A stretch of DNA of 64,000 bases, taken from assembly GCF_916700565.1 (NCBI RefSeq), contig NZ_CAKAKO010000004.1:310001-374000 (forward strand). Direction: 5' to 3'. The DNA is from Xenophilus sp. Marseille-Q4582. Its GTDB lineage: Bacteria; Pseudomonadota; Gammaproteobacteria; Burkholderiales; Burkholderiaceae_C. Under the pieces are notes generated by a model, which made no database searches, was not told the origin of the DNA, and saw only the letters and a list, made by a program, of their open reading frames with translations. The position numbers and the translations under genes were made by a program. This document shows, one piece after another, positions 29,488 through 38,601 of this stretch. Positions within the stretch are counted from its first letter, which is position 1; the number at the start of each line of letters is the position of its first letter.

Positions 29488-30867
29488 TTAGTACTACAGC
29501 CGTACTTATGGAGGAGCATGTCCTCTGCGGCGGTAGTGGCACGCACGTGCCCTGTGCTGATGCCTTCGTCGCCACAGCGACCAGTGCAGGACATGGCCGA
29601 AGTGCTGTTCGCCCGGCCACACCAGCCCGGCCAGCAGCCTGCGCAGTTCAGGCACGCTCAACTCGATCAGGTCCTCCGGCGTTTTTTTTCTCCGCACTCC
29701 TGAGTACCGCCAGCACCGCGTGCGCCAGCAGCGACAGCGTGATGTGCCGATACCAGCCCTGCCAGCGGCGCACCTCGTATTGGTCCAGCCCACACTCGCC
29801 CTTGGCCGCTTCGAACCCGATCTCGATCTCCCAGCGCCTGCCAGCGATCTGAACCAGCTTGCCCAGCTTGGCCTTGGCACGCGGCGCAAACACCACGTAG
29901 TAGGCCAGCTCACGCTTTTCATCGAGACTGCGCCGCACCAGCAGGTAGTGTCCCCAGCGTTGCTCCTGTGGCGTCAACTGCAAGCGCCACAGCGGCGCCA
30001 GCGCCCAGTCGTAGAGCCGCTCTCCTTTGGCACCGGGCCCTGCCGACAGGCGTTTCCAGGCTTGCAGCCTCAGGCTACCTGCAATCGACTCGGCCTTCAC
30101 CGACTTCGGGCCTTGCCACCACAGCGGCTCATTGCAGGCCACCGCCAGCACGAAGGGCTGCTCGCGCGACTCCAACCACAGCCGCAGGTGCCGGTCGCCA
30201 CCGTAGACCTCGTCGCCTGTGACCCACCCGCAGGGAACACCGGCATCCAGCGCCCGCTCGATCATCTGGCGCGCCAGCCTGGGCTTGGTCGCGAATTCCA
30301 CAGACGCCGGGATGCCCGCCGCATCGCAGCGTTGGCGATCAGCACTCCACTGGCGCGGCACGTACAACTCACGGTCGATGAAGGCGCTGGCCCCACGCCC
30401 GGCGTAGCACAGGAACACCCCGATCTGGCAGTTCTCGATGCGCCCGGCCGTGCCGCTGTACTGGCGCTGCACGCCCGCGGAGTGCACTCCCTTTTTCAGG
30501 AAGCCCGTCTCGTCGACGATCAGCACGCCTTCGCGGTCGCCAAGATGTTCGGCCACGTAGCTGCGCAGCACGTCCCGTGCCGCGTCGGCGTCCCACACGG
30601 CGCGCTCCAGAAGGTGCTGCACGCCATCGGGCGTGGCCTCGCCAATCCACTCGGCCAGCTGCCAGCCGTTCTTGCGCTCAACGCTGCCGAGCAGCCCCTG
30701 GAGGTATGCCAGGCTGCGCTGGCGCGGCTCCGAACGGCGGAACAAGCCGCCCAGGCGCTCGTGCATCGATACCAGTTCTCGCTCCCACGCCTTGAGCCTT
30801 GTGCGCATCCCGTGCCTGTGGTCGAGTCAACAATAGGCACATTCTATATCTACGGCTGTAGTACTAA
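29488..30867 (-). mobile_element. IS701-family insertion sequence, copy A
   Basis: A 1380-base element bounded by inverted repeats TTAGTACTACAGCCGTA. A nearly identical copy in opposite orientation lies at 31741-33120, with an IS5-family element between them. No clear target duplication flanks the copy: outside the left end is TCAT, outside the right end GAGC. Confidence 0.85.
29506..30808 (-). CDS. IS701-family transposase, with probable -1 frameshift
   Basis: The zero frame (30808 down to 29648) encodes 386 residues ending soon after a run of eight A. A -1 shift at this run (A-AAA-AAC heptamer) continues as RKKTPEDLIELSVPELRRLL to a TAA at 29506, adding about 60 residues. Catalytic residues fit DDE: Asp in LIVDETGFLKKG, Asp in VTGDEVYGGD, Glu in IGFEAAKGECG. 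Both copies in the window have the same run, so a programmed shift is more likely than a fresh mutation. This copy has no internal stop. Confidence 0.8.
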
Positions 30868-31740
30868 GAGCTACTAACAAAACCATGTCATCATCGAGCG
30901 CTTGATTGGTGTTTGATGAGGCATGGGTCGAAACAGGAATAGAGAAATCAGCGCCGCGCTGTTCAAGAAGGTTGCCCCGCTGTTGCCGGTAGTCGTTGCC
31001 TCGGCCAAAGGCGGTCGCCCACGAGTGAGCGACGAGATGGCCCTGAACGGCATTCTGTTCGTGCTGCGCACCGGCATTCCCTGGGAGGAGTTGCCCCAGG
31101 AACTGGGCTTCGGCAGTGGCATGACCTGTTGGCGGCGTCTGCGTGATTGGCAGGCTGCGGGCGTGTGGCATCGCCTGCATCTGTTGTTGCTCGGTGAATT
31201 GCGCGGCGCCGGCAAACTGGACTTCAGCCGTGCGAGCATGGACGCGGCCAGTGTGGCCAGCCCCCGGGGGGCCACTACACCGGCCCCAACCCCACGGACA
31301 GGGGCAAACTCGCAAGCAAGCGCCACATCATCACGGACCGCCAAGGCATCCCACTGATCTTCTGCGTCACGGGCGCCAACGGGCATGACTCGGTGGTTTT
31401 CGAGCAACTGGTCGACGCGTTGCCAGCGGTACGTGGCTGTCGCGGTCGGCCCAGGCGCTGGCCGCACAAACTGCATGCCGACAAGGGCTATGACTATGCT
31501 CGCTGCCGCTTTCACCTGCGCAAGCTGGGGATCACCGCGCGTATTGCCCGGCGCGGCATCGAACGCAACGACCGGCTCGGGCGTCATCGCTGGGTGGTCG
31601 AGCGCACGCACGCCTGGCTGGCCGCCTTCGGCAAGCTGCGTACTCGTTTCGAGCGCCGCATCGACATTCATGTCGCGTTGCTCTCGCTGGCCTGCTGCGT
31701 TATCTGCATTCGCCATCTCCCACCGTTTTGTTAGCCGCTC
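30868..31740 (+). mobile_element. IS5-family (IS427-like) insertion sequence
   Basis: An 873-base element lying exactly between the two IS701 copies. Its ends are imperfect inverted repeats: GAGCTACTAACAAAAC on the left and the complement of GAGCGGCTAACAAAAC on the right. The two-frame transposase arrangement is typical of the IS427 group. Target duplication cannot be judged because the flanks are themselves inverted copies. Confidence 0.8.
30923..31734 (+). CDS. IS5-family transposase in two frames (orfA/orfB, -1 shift)
   Basis: orfA (30923-31357) gives MGRNRNREISAALFKK and the DUF4096-like helix-turn-helix, with the first Asp in SMDAASV. The true chain then moves to the -1 frame near CCCCCGGGGGG (31260-31271), reading GHYTGPNPTDRGK and on to HADKGYDYARC (second Asp) and WVVERTHAWL (Glu), ending at 31734. 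Shift sites of this form are normal for IS427-type elements, so the element may be functional. Confidence 0.78.
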
Positions 31741-33120
31741 TTAGTACTACAGCCGTAGATATAGAATGTGCCTATTGTTGACTCGACCACAGGCACGGGA
31801 TGCGCACAAGGCTCAAGGCGTGGGAGCGAGAACTGGTATCGATGCACGAGCGCCTGGGCGGCTTGTTCCGCCGTTCGGAGCCGCGCCAGCGCAGCCTGGC
31901 ATACCTCCAGGGGCTGCTCGGCAGCGTTGAGCGCAAGAACGGCTGGCAGCTGGCCGAGTGGATTGGCGAGGCCACGCCCGATGGCGTGCAGCACCTTCTG
32001 GAGCGCGCCGTGTGGGACGCCGACGCGGCACGGGACGTGCTGCGCAGCTACGTGGCCGAACATCTTGGCGACCGCGAAGGCGTGCTGATCGTCGACGAGA
32101 CGGGCTTCCTGAAAAAGGGAGTGCACTCCGCGGGCGTGCAGCGCCAGTACAGCGGCACGGCCGGGCGCATCGAGAACTGCCAGATCGGGGTGTTCCTGTG
32201 CTACGCCGGGGGTGGGGCCAGCGCCTTCATCGACCGTGAGTTGTTCGTGCCGCGCCAGTGGAGTGCTGATCGCCAACGCTGCGATGCGGCGGGCATCCCG
32301 GCGTCTGTGGAATTCGCGACCAAGCCCAGGCTGGCGCGCCAGATGATCGAGCGGGCGCTGGATGCCGGTGTTCCCTGCGGGTGGGTCACAGGCGACGAGG
32401 TCTACGGTGGCGACCGGCACCTGCGGCTGTGGTTGGAGTCGCGCGAGCAGCCCTTCGTGCTGGCGGTGGCCTGCAATGAGCCGCTGTGGTGGCAAGGCCC
32501 GAAGTCGGTGAAGGCCGAGTCGATTGCAGGTAGCCTGAGGCTGCAAGCCTGGAAACGCCTGTCGGCAGGGCCCGGTGCCAAAGGAGAGCGGCTCTACGAC
32601 CGGGCGCTGGCGCCGCAGGGGCGCTAGCAGCTGACGCCACAGGAGCAACGCTGGGGACACTACCTGCTGGTGCGGCGCCGTCTCGATGAAAAGCGTGAGC
32701 TGGCCTACTACGTGGTGTTTGCGCCGCGTGCCAAGGCCAAGCTGGGCAAGCTGGTTCAGATCGCTGGCAGGCGCTGGGAGATCGAGATCGGGTTCGAAGC
32801 GGCCAAGGGCGAGTGTGGGCTGGACCAATACGAGGTGCGCCGCTGGCAGGGCTGGTATCGGCACATCACGCTGTCGCTGCTGGCGCACGCGGTGCTGGCG
32901 GTACTCAGGAGTGCGGAGAAAAAAAACGCCGGAGGACCTGATCGAGTTGAGCGTGCCTGAACTGCGCAGGCTGCTGGCCGGGCTGGTGTGGCCGGGCGAA
33001 CAGCACTTCGGCCATGTCCTGCACTGGTCGCTGTGGCGACGAAGGCATCAGCACAGGGCACGTGCGTGCCACTACCGCCGCAGAGGACATGCTCCTCCAT
33101 AAGTACGGCTGTAGTACTAA
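31741..33120 (+). mobile_element. IS701-family insertion sequence, copy B (inverted)
   Basis: The second 1380-base copy, in inverse orientation to copy A, with the same TTAGTACTACAGCCGTA ends. Together the copies form a 1.4 kb inverted repeat around the IS427-like element, the shape of a composite transposon with inverted IS arms. Outer flanks (TCAT left, AGGG right) do not match. Confidence 0.85.
31800..33102 (+). pseudogene. IS701-family transposase, broken by an amber stop
   Basis: It matches copy A almost throughout but reads into a TAG at 32625-32627 where copy A has TTG (Leu). Five substitutions sit within about 30 bases here (Trp to Arg, Leu to Gln, Trp to Gly, Leu to stop, and a silent Leu change), while the rest differs at only a few positions. 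The chain resumes in the same frame to the A8 run at about 32929 and then, after a -1 shift, to 33102. This copy likely cannot make its own transposase. Confidence 0.8.
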
Positions 33121-33273
33121 AGGGTTGGGACTCGGCCGTCATCGCGCCGGAAGCGTACCCCAGAGCTGCCGCTAGCGACCGGCAGGTGGTGGCCGAATCT
33201 GGACAGGGGGTACCTGTGGTGCCACCGTCCGCAATCGCTGCAAAACGGACGTTGGCGGGCGTAGCTGCTTTTG

Positions 33274-33981
33274 TCACCCCAACCTCATCATGTTCGTGCA
33301 CCGGGTCTTCCCATAGTTCGCGCACCCCCAAAACGACGACGACCCATCCCTCTTCTCCCGGAGAACCATCTTCACGCCGCATTTCACGCAGGTCGGTTTC
33401 CAGTATTCGCCTTCATAAGCCGTTCGGAGCAGCGCACTTTGCTGATCTTGGGCTCGACCGGCAATCAATCGCAGCAAGCCCTCGCGATCCTGCGCATTGA
33501 TCCGGTTGTCCTTCGCAAAGGCCAGTGCGTCCTGCGAAAACGTCGAACTCGTCGCAAACGTCCCATACGTCAGGTCATGCGACTTCAGCACCCCGTAGAA
33601 CTCGCGCAGTTCCTTCACGCCCACCACGCGCTTCTTCCAGTGCTTGCACTGCACGATCACGGGCTTGTCGCTGAACTGGCTCCACAGCCAGATGTCCACG
33701 CCACCATCGGCGCCGTGGGATTGGGTTTCGGCGCGCATACCGCTCTGGGCGAACAGGCCTTCGCACACGGCCTCGAAGCGGCGCCACTCGATGTGTTCGA
33801 ACACGCGGGCGTTCCAGCTGGTCTCGGGCACGGGCGGCTGCAGGGCGGTTGCCGTTGGCGTGGCGCGGCGGGCCGCCGCCGCTGCGGAGGCCGTGGGTGC
33901 CGGGCGGCTCAAGGTCGGCTCGGTTCGTTCCTCGGCCTTGGGCGCGCGCTGGGCGCCGCCCCATTTCATTCCCCATCCCAT
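33274..33981 (-). CDS. Mrr-like restriction endonuclease with zinc ribbon
   Basis: A 235-residue protein. An Ala/Pro-rich leader of about 55 residues precedes the Mrr_cat nuclease domain, whose core is GGVDIW and VIVQCKHWKK, the D-(n)-QxK catalytic set of the PD-(D/E)xK fold. The C-terminus is a topoisomerase-type zinc ribbon (CVKCGVKM...WGCANYGKTRC). Mrr-like enzymes cut modified DNA; whether this acts in defence or repair is unknown. It lies between an IS cluster and an AraC regulator, a likely accessory site. Confidence 0.82.
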   Translation of the reverse strand: MGWGMKWGGAQRAPKAEERTEPTLSRPAPTASAAAAARRATPTATALQPPVPETSWNARVFEHIEWRRFEAVCEGLFAQSGMRAETQSHGADGGVDIWLWSQFSDKPVIVQCKHWKKRVVGVKELREFYGVLKSHDLTYGTFATSSTFSQDALAFAKDNRINAQDREGLLRLIAGRAQDQQSALLRTAYEGEYWKPTCVKCGVKMVLREKRDGSSSFWGCANYGKTRCTNMMRLG

Positions 33982-34222
33982 CCGGCGTGCTCCTTTTTTC
34001 AGTGCATGCCTTTAATGTAAGTGGCTGTTACATCTCTGTGAACCCTCTGTTTTCATAGGTGAGCGGGCGCTCTTTGGATGCGCGTCAAAAGCATGGCGCC
34101 ATTGGCCGCGCGGGGGCGGGGCGCAAGCACAGGCCCTTGGCCGGAGGCTGGTGGCGCGCATCTGTCGGCCAGGTGCTCAAACGGCGCGGTGCGGCAACGA
34201 GCGAACGCCTGCGCCCGCCCGC

Positions 34223-35170
34223 TCAACCCGCCCGGCTGTCCCGCCGCACCGCCTGCGGTGCCGTGCCGTACCCGCGCAGAAAGGCCTCCCGCAGATGCCG
34301 CCGGTCGCGAAAGCCCGTTTCGCGCGCAATGGTCTCCAGCGGGTGCCGGCTCTGTTCGATCAGGAGCCGCGCTGCTTCCAGCCGCAGCCCCTCGATGGCC
34401 TTGGCCGGCGACTGGCCGGTTTCGGCCGTGAACACGCGGCTGAACTGGCGCGGGCTCAGGTGCGCCACTTCGGCCAGCTGTTCCACGCCCAGCGGCTCCT
34501 TCAGGTGCTGGCGCGCATGGGCCAGCGCCTGCTGGATGCGGTCGGATTTGGGCGCGAGCTTGAGCATTTCCGAATGCTGTGACTGGCCGCCCGCGCGGCG
34601 CTGGTGCATCACCAGCCGGTGCGCCACGGCGCGCGCCATGGGCTCGCCCAGGTCCTGCTCGACCAGGGCCAGCGCCAGGTCGAATTCGGCCGTCATGCCG
34701 GCCGAGGTCCACATCGCGCCGTCGGCGATGTAGATGCGGTCGGCCTCGACCTGGATGCGCGGGTGGCGCTGCTGCAGCGCGTCGGCAAAGGTCCAGTGCG
34801 TGGTCGCGCGCCGGCCGTCGAGCAGCCCGGCCTCGGCCAGCGCGAAGCCGCCGGTGCACAGGCCCACGGTGCGCCGCGCATGCGCGCTGATCTTGGGCAG
34901 CAGGCGCAGCAGCGCGGGCGGGGTGGGCGTGGCCAGCGGGTGCACGGTGCCCACCACCAGCCAGCTGTCGGCCCGGCTGCGCGCGGTGAGCGGGCGGGCC
35001 TGCACGCTGACGCCGACCGAGGCCTGCACTGCGCCGTCGGCGCTCAGCCCGAAGTTTTCCACGGCATAGACGCGCTCGCCGGCCAGCAGGTTGGCGAATT
35101 CGAACACGGCCTGGGTGCCGAGCGCGATGACCTGGAAGCCGGGCGGAAGGATGTAGCCGATGCGGTGCAT
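34223..35170 (-). CDS. AraC-family regulator with DJ-1/PfpI domain (GlxA type)
   Basis: A 315-residue regulator. The N-terminal amidase-like DJ-1/PfpI domain (about residues 1-190) keeps the nucleophile-elbow form in VGLCTGGFALAEAGLL, with Cys present. The C-terminal AraC double helix-turn-helix (about 215-310) has HLSPRQFSRVFTAETGQSPA and ARETGFRDRRHLREAFLRGYG. It is divergent from an SDR gene across 122 bases and likely controls the SDR, aldo/keto reductase and perhaps thiolase genes. The inducer is unknown. Confidence 0.88.
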   Translation of the reverse strand: MHRIGYILPPGFQVIALGTQAVFEFANLLAGERVYAVENFGLSADGAVQASVGVSVQARPLTARSRADSWLVVGTVHPLATPTPPALLRLLPKISAHARRTVGLCTGGFALAEAGLLDGRRATTHWTFADALQQRHPRIQVEADRIYIADGAMWTSAGMTAEFDLALALVEQDLGEPMARAVAHRLVMHQRRAGGQSQHSEMLKLAPKSDRIQQALAHARQHLKEPLGVEQLAEVAHLSPRQFSRVFTAETGQSPAKAIEGLRLEAARLLIEQSRHPLETIARETGFRDRRHLREAFLRGYGTAPQAVRRDSRAG

Positions 35171-35211
35171 GGTGGGGCGCGCCGAGGTGTGCGGCGGTGA
35201 TGGCCTAAAAC

Positions 35212-35228
35212 ATGACTATATACGTCAT
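35212..35228. promoter_or_regulatory. Inverted repeat in AraC/SDR divergent promoter
   Basis: ATGAC-TATATAC-GTCAT, 5-base arms with an AT-rich 7-base spacer in otherwise GC-rich DNA. The TATATA could also be part of a -10 element. It lies between the AraC-type gene and the SDR gene and is a reasonable regulator site. Confidence 0.45.
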
Positions 35229-35292
35229 TTGAGACATGGCGTATCGGGCGCACCATTCGGGGCATCCACTGGCTCGCAAGGAGTTCCCTCTC

Positions 35293-36093
35293 ATGACTTC
35301 GATTTCACTCGGCACGGCCCTCATCACCGGCGCCTCGACCGGCATGGGCGCGCTGTACGCGCAGCGGCTGGCGCGGCGTGGTTACGACCTGGTGCTGGTC
35401 GCCCGCCAGCGCGAGCGGCTCAACGCCCTGGCGCGCGACATCAGCAACGCGACCGGCCGCGCGGTCGAAGTGCTGCCGGCCGACCTGGCCACGCCCGACG
35501 GCCTGGCCACGGTCGAACACAGGCTGCGGCACGACGCGAGCATCACGCTGCTGGTGAACAACGCGGGCATCGGCACGCACACGCCGCTGCTGGCCAGCGA
35601 CGTGGAGCGCATGACGCAGATGGTGGCGCTCAACGTGACGGCGCCGATGCGGCTGGCCTACGCGGCGGTGCCCGGCTTTGTGGCCCGCGGGCGCGGCGCG
35701 CTGATCAACATCGCCTCCATCGTCGCCGTGGCGCCCGAGGTGCTCAACGGCGTGTACGGCGGCAGCAAGGCCTTTCTGCTGGCCTTCAGCCAGTCGCTGC
35801 AGCACGAGCTGGCCGGCCAGGGCGTGCAGGTGCAGGCCGTGCTGCCGGGGGCCACGGCCACCGATTTCTGGGCCGCCGGCGGGCTGCCGGCCGAACAGCT
35901 CGACGCGCGCATCGTGATGCGGGCCGAAGACATGGTGGACGCGGCCCTGGTGGGCTTCGACCGCGGCGAGGCCGTGACCATTCCGTCGCTGCAGTCCGTG
36001 GCGCACTGGGAGGCTTTCGAGGCCGCGCGCAAGGCGCTGGCGCCGCACCTGTCGAGCAATACGCCCGCGCCGCGCTACGCGGCGCTGCATTGA
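35293..36093 (+). CDS. Short-chain dehydrogenase/reductase
   Basis: A 266-residue classical SDR. The cofactor motif is TGASTGMGALYAQRLA (TGxxxGxG), the NNAG motif is present, and the catalytic Ser-Tyr-Lys are in NIASIVA and VYGGSKAFLLAFS. VARQRER after strand two suggests NADPH. The ATG at 35293 has AAGGAG upstream. It leads an SDR-aldo/keto reductase pair under a divergent AraC regulator; the substrate is unknown. Confidence 0.88.
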   Translation: MTSISLGTALITGASTGMGALYAQRLARRGYDLVLVARQRERLNALARDISNATGRAVEVLPADLATPDGLATVEHRLRHDASITLLVNNAGIGTHTPLLASDVERMTQMVALNVTAPMRLAYAAVPGFVARGRGALINIASIVAVAPEVLNGVYGGSKAFLLAFSQSLQHELAGQGVQVQAVLPGATATDFWAAGGLPAEQLDARIVMRAEDMVDAALVGFDRGEAVTIPSLQSVAHWEAFEAARKALAPHLSSNTPAPRYAALH

Positions 36094-36123
36094 GCCACGC
36101 GCGCCCAGGAGGAAGGCACCACC

Positions 36124-37134
36124 ATGCAGTTCCATACCTTCGGCACCACCGGCCTCGCGCTGTCGCAGATCGCGCTGGGCACCGCCAACTTCGGCCAGCG
36201 CTGGGGCCACGGCGCCGATGCGGCCGAGAGCGCCGCCATCTTCAACGCCTATGCGGAAGCGGGCGGCAACGTCATCGACACGGCCGACGTGTACCAGTTC
36301 GGCCAGTCAGAAGAGATCCTGGGCGGCCTGCTGGCCGGCCGGCGCGAGGAGTTCTTCCTGGCCACCAAGTTCACGAACGGCGCCGCGCCGCAGGCGGGCC
36401 GGCTGGTCACGGGCAACAGCCGCAAGGCGATGGTCGCCTCGGTCGAGGCCAGCCTGCGCCGGCTGCAGACCGACCGCATCGACCTGTACTGGGTGCATCA
36501 CCCGGACGGCGTGACGCCCTCGGACGAGATCGTGCGCGGCCTGGACGATCTGGCGCGGGCCGGCAAGATCCTCTACGCGGGCCTGTCGAACTTCCCGGCC
36601 TGGCGCCTGGCGCGCGCGGTGACGCTGGCCGAGCTGACGCGCAGCGTGCCCATCGCGGCCGCGCAGTTCGAATACAGCCTGGTGCACCGCGCGCCCGAGG
36701 CCGACCTGCTGCCCGCCGCGCGCGCCCTGGGCGTGGCGCCGGTCACTTGGTCGCCGCTGGGCGGCGGCATGCTGACCGGCAAGTACCGCCAAGGCGAGCA
36801 GGGCCGGGCGCAGGGCCTGGGCGGCGAGGTCTTCCAGGCCGAAGACACGCCGCAGCGCGCGGCCGTGCTCGACGAGGTGCTGGCCATCGCGGGCGAGCTG
36901 GGCGCATCGCCGGACCAGGTCGCCATCGCCTGGGTGGCCAGCCGCGGCGCGCAGCCGCTGATCGGCCCGCGCTCGCTGGCGCAGCTGCGTTCCAACCTCG
37001 GGGCGGCCGGTCTGGCGCTCACGCCGGCCCAGCTGGCGCGGCTCGACGCAGTCAGCGCGCCGCCGCGCGCGGCGGCAGCGGCGTCCGCGGCCCCTGCGCG
37101 CGACGCCGTGGCAGCAGGCCCGGTGGTGGCCTGA
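36124..37134 (+). CDS. Aldo/keto reductase
   Basis: A 336-residue NADP-dependent oxidoreductase with the TIM-barrel family pattern: GTTGLALSQIALGTANFG, the catalytic Asp in VIDTADVYQFGQSEE, Lys in FLATKF and His in DLYWVHHPD, and the C-terminal cofactor site IGPRSLAQLRSNLGA. The tail after residue 320 is Ala-rich. It follows the SDR gene by 30 bases, with an AGGAGG site. Related enzymes act on xenobiotic carbonyls, but the substrate is open. Confidence 0.9.
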   Translation: MQFHTFGTTGLALSQIALGTANFGQRWGHGADAAESAAIFNAYAEAGGNVIDTADVYQFGQSEEILGGLLAGRREEFFLATKFTNGAAPQAGRLVTGNSRKAMVASVEASLRRLQTDRIDLYWVHHPDGVTPSDEIVRGLDDLARAGKILYAGLSNFPAWRLARAVTLAELTRSVPIAAAQFEYSLVHRAPEADLLPAARALGVAPVTWSPLGGGMLTGKYRQGEQGRAQGLGGEVFQAEDTPQRAAVLDEVLAIAGELGASPDQVAIAWVASRGAQPLIGPRSLAQLRSNLGAAGLALTPAQLARLDAVSAPPRAAAAASAAPARDAVAAGPVVA

Positions 37135-37174
37135 TCCCTTTTCTCTCCCTTTCTTTCCCTCCAAGGAGCCCTTC

Positions 37175-38308
37175 ATGAAAGCCGTCATCAGCGCCTATGC
37201 GCGTTCGCCCTTCCACTTCGCCCGCAAGGGCCGCCTGGCCGAGGTGCGGCCCGACACGCTGGCCGCGCAGGTGGTGCAGGGCCTGCTGCAGCGCACCGAC
37301 CTGGACCCGGCGCTGCTCGAAGACGTGATCCTGGGCTGCGCGTATCCGGAAGCGGCGCAGGGCAACAACCTGGCGCGCATCGTCGGCCTGCTGGCCGGCC
37401 TGCCGCAGGAAGTGGGCGGCATGACCGTCAACCGCTTCTGCGGCTCGTCCATGCAGGCGGTGCACATCGCGGCCGCGCAGATCGAGGCCGGCATGGGCGA
37501 GGCCTTTCTGTGCGTGGGCGTGGAGTCCATGACGATGGTGCCGCAGGGCGGCTTCAACTTCTCGCCCAGCCCCGAGCTGCTGGCGAACAGCGACGCCTAC
37601 ATCTCGATGGGCGACACGGCCGAGAACGTGGCCGCGCAGTGGCAGGTGAGCCGCGCCGACCAGGAGCTGCTGGCGCTGCAGTCGCACCAGAAGGCCGCCG
37701 CAGCGCGCGACGAAGGGCGGCTGCGCGACGAGATCGTGCCGATCCGCCTGGCCAGCGGCGAAGTGGTGGACGCCGACGGCTGCATCCGCCCCGGCACCAC
37801 GCTGGAGGCGCTGGCCGGCCTGAAGCCCGCCTTCCGCCCCGACGGCGTGGTGACGGCGGGCACCTCGTCGCCGCTGACCGACGGTGCGGCGGCCGTGCTG
37901 GTGACCAGCGACGCCTTCGCGGCCCGCCACGGCCTGCAGCCGCTGGCGCGCGTGCGCAGCTTCGCGAGCGTCGGCGTCGATCCGGCGATCATGGGCATCG
38001 GCCCGATCCCGGCCACGCGCAAGGCGCTGGCACGCGCGGGCCTCACGGTGGCCGACCTGGACGTGGTGGAGATCAACGAGGCCTTCTCCTCGCAGGCGCT
38101 GGCCTGCATCCGCGACCTGGGCCTGGATCCGGCCACCGTCAACCTCGACGGCGGTGGTCTGGCCATCGGCCACCCGCTGGGCGCCACCGGCGCGCGCATC
38201 ACGGGCAAGGCGGCGGCGCTGCTGGCGCGCACGGGCGGGCGCTACGCGCTTTCGACGCAGTGCATCGGCGGCGGGCAGGGGATTGCGACGGTGCTGGAGC
38301 GGGTGTGA
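37175..38308 (+). CDS. Thiolase-family acetyl-CoA acyltransferase
   Basis: A 377-residue thiolase that forms or cleaves beta-ketoacyl-CoA. The acylated Cys89 is in NRFCGSSMQAVH, the His in GGGLAIGHPLGATGAR and the second Cys in STQCIGGGQG. Length matches FadA-like degradative thiolases. It lies 40 bases after the aldo/keto reductase gene in the same direction and may be the end of that operon. No beta-oxidation multifunctional enzyme is adjacent, so the substrate chain length is unclear. Confidence 0.9.
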   Translation: MKAVISAYARSPFHFARKGRLAEVRPDTLAAQVVQGLLQRTDLDPALLEDVILGCAYPEAAQGNNLARIVGLLAGLPQEVGGMTVNRFCGSSMQAVHIAAAQIEAGMGEAFLCVGVESMTMVPQGGFNFSPSPELLANSDAYISMGDTAENVAAQWQVSRADQELLALQSHQKAAAARDEGRLRDEIVPIRLASGEVVDADGCIRPGTTLEALAGLKPAFRPDGVVTAGTSSPLTDGAAAVLVTSDAFAARHGLQPLARVRSFASVGVDPAIMGIGPIPATRKALARAGLTVADLDVVEINEAFSSQALACIRDLGLDPATVNLDGGGLAIGHPLGATGARITGKAAALLARTGGRYALSTQCIGGGQGIATVLERV

Positions 38309-38334
38309 AGTCAGGGTGTCCATCGCTAGATAAA

Positions 38335-38350
38335 ATACAGATATCTGTAT
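38335..38350. promoter_or_regulatory. Perfect 16-base palindrome, vapBC operator
   Basis: ATACAGATATCTGTAT is a perfect palindrome 17 bases upstream of the antitoxin start and touches a TAAAAT that may be the -10 hexamer. Such sites are bound by the antitoxin or TA complex for autorepression. Confidence 0.75.
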
Positions 38351-38367
38351 CGAAGCCGGTGGATGCC

Positions 38368-38601
38368 ATGAAGACCACGCTGAATCTCAATGACGCCCTC
38401 GTCACCCAGGCCAAGACCTTGGCGGCACAGCAGCGCACGAGCTTGACGCGGCTGATCGAGGAGGGCCTGCAACTGCGCCTGAACGCGGTGCCGAAGCGCG
38501 GCGCCGCGCGGAGCCTGCCGGTGTTCCACGGCAAGGGTGGCTTGGCGCCGGGGCTGGGCGGCTTGAGCAACAAGGAAATGCTGGACGCCGCCGATTCATG
38601 A
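38368..38601 (+). CDS. VapB-like antitoxin
   Basis: A 77-residue protein with an N-terminal ribbon-helix-helix: MKTTLNLNDALVTQAKTLAA followed by TSLTRLIEEGLQLRL. The C-terminal tail (LPVFHGKGGLAPGLGGL) should bind the PIN toxin. Its stop overlaps the toxin start (ATGA). The palindrome just upstream supports autoregulation. Confidence 0.85.
   Translation: MKTTLNLNDALVTQAKTLAAQQRTSLTRLIEEGLQLRLNAVPKRGAARSLPVFHGKGGLAPGLGGLSNKEMLDAADS

Noticed and set aside
29488-33120. Target duplication around the whole IS composite
   Set aside because: Outer flanks TCAT and AGGG do not match; the TTAG/CTAA at the ends is part of the inverted repeat, not a direct repeat.
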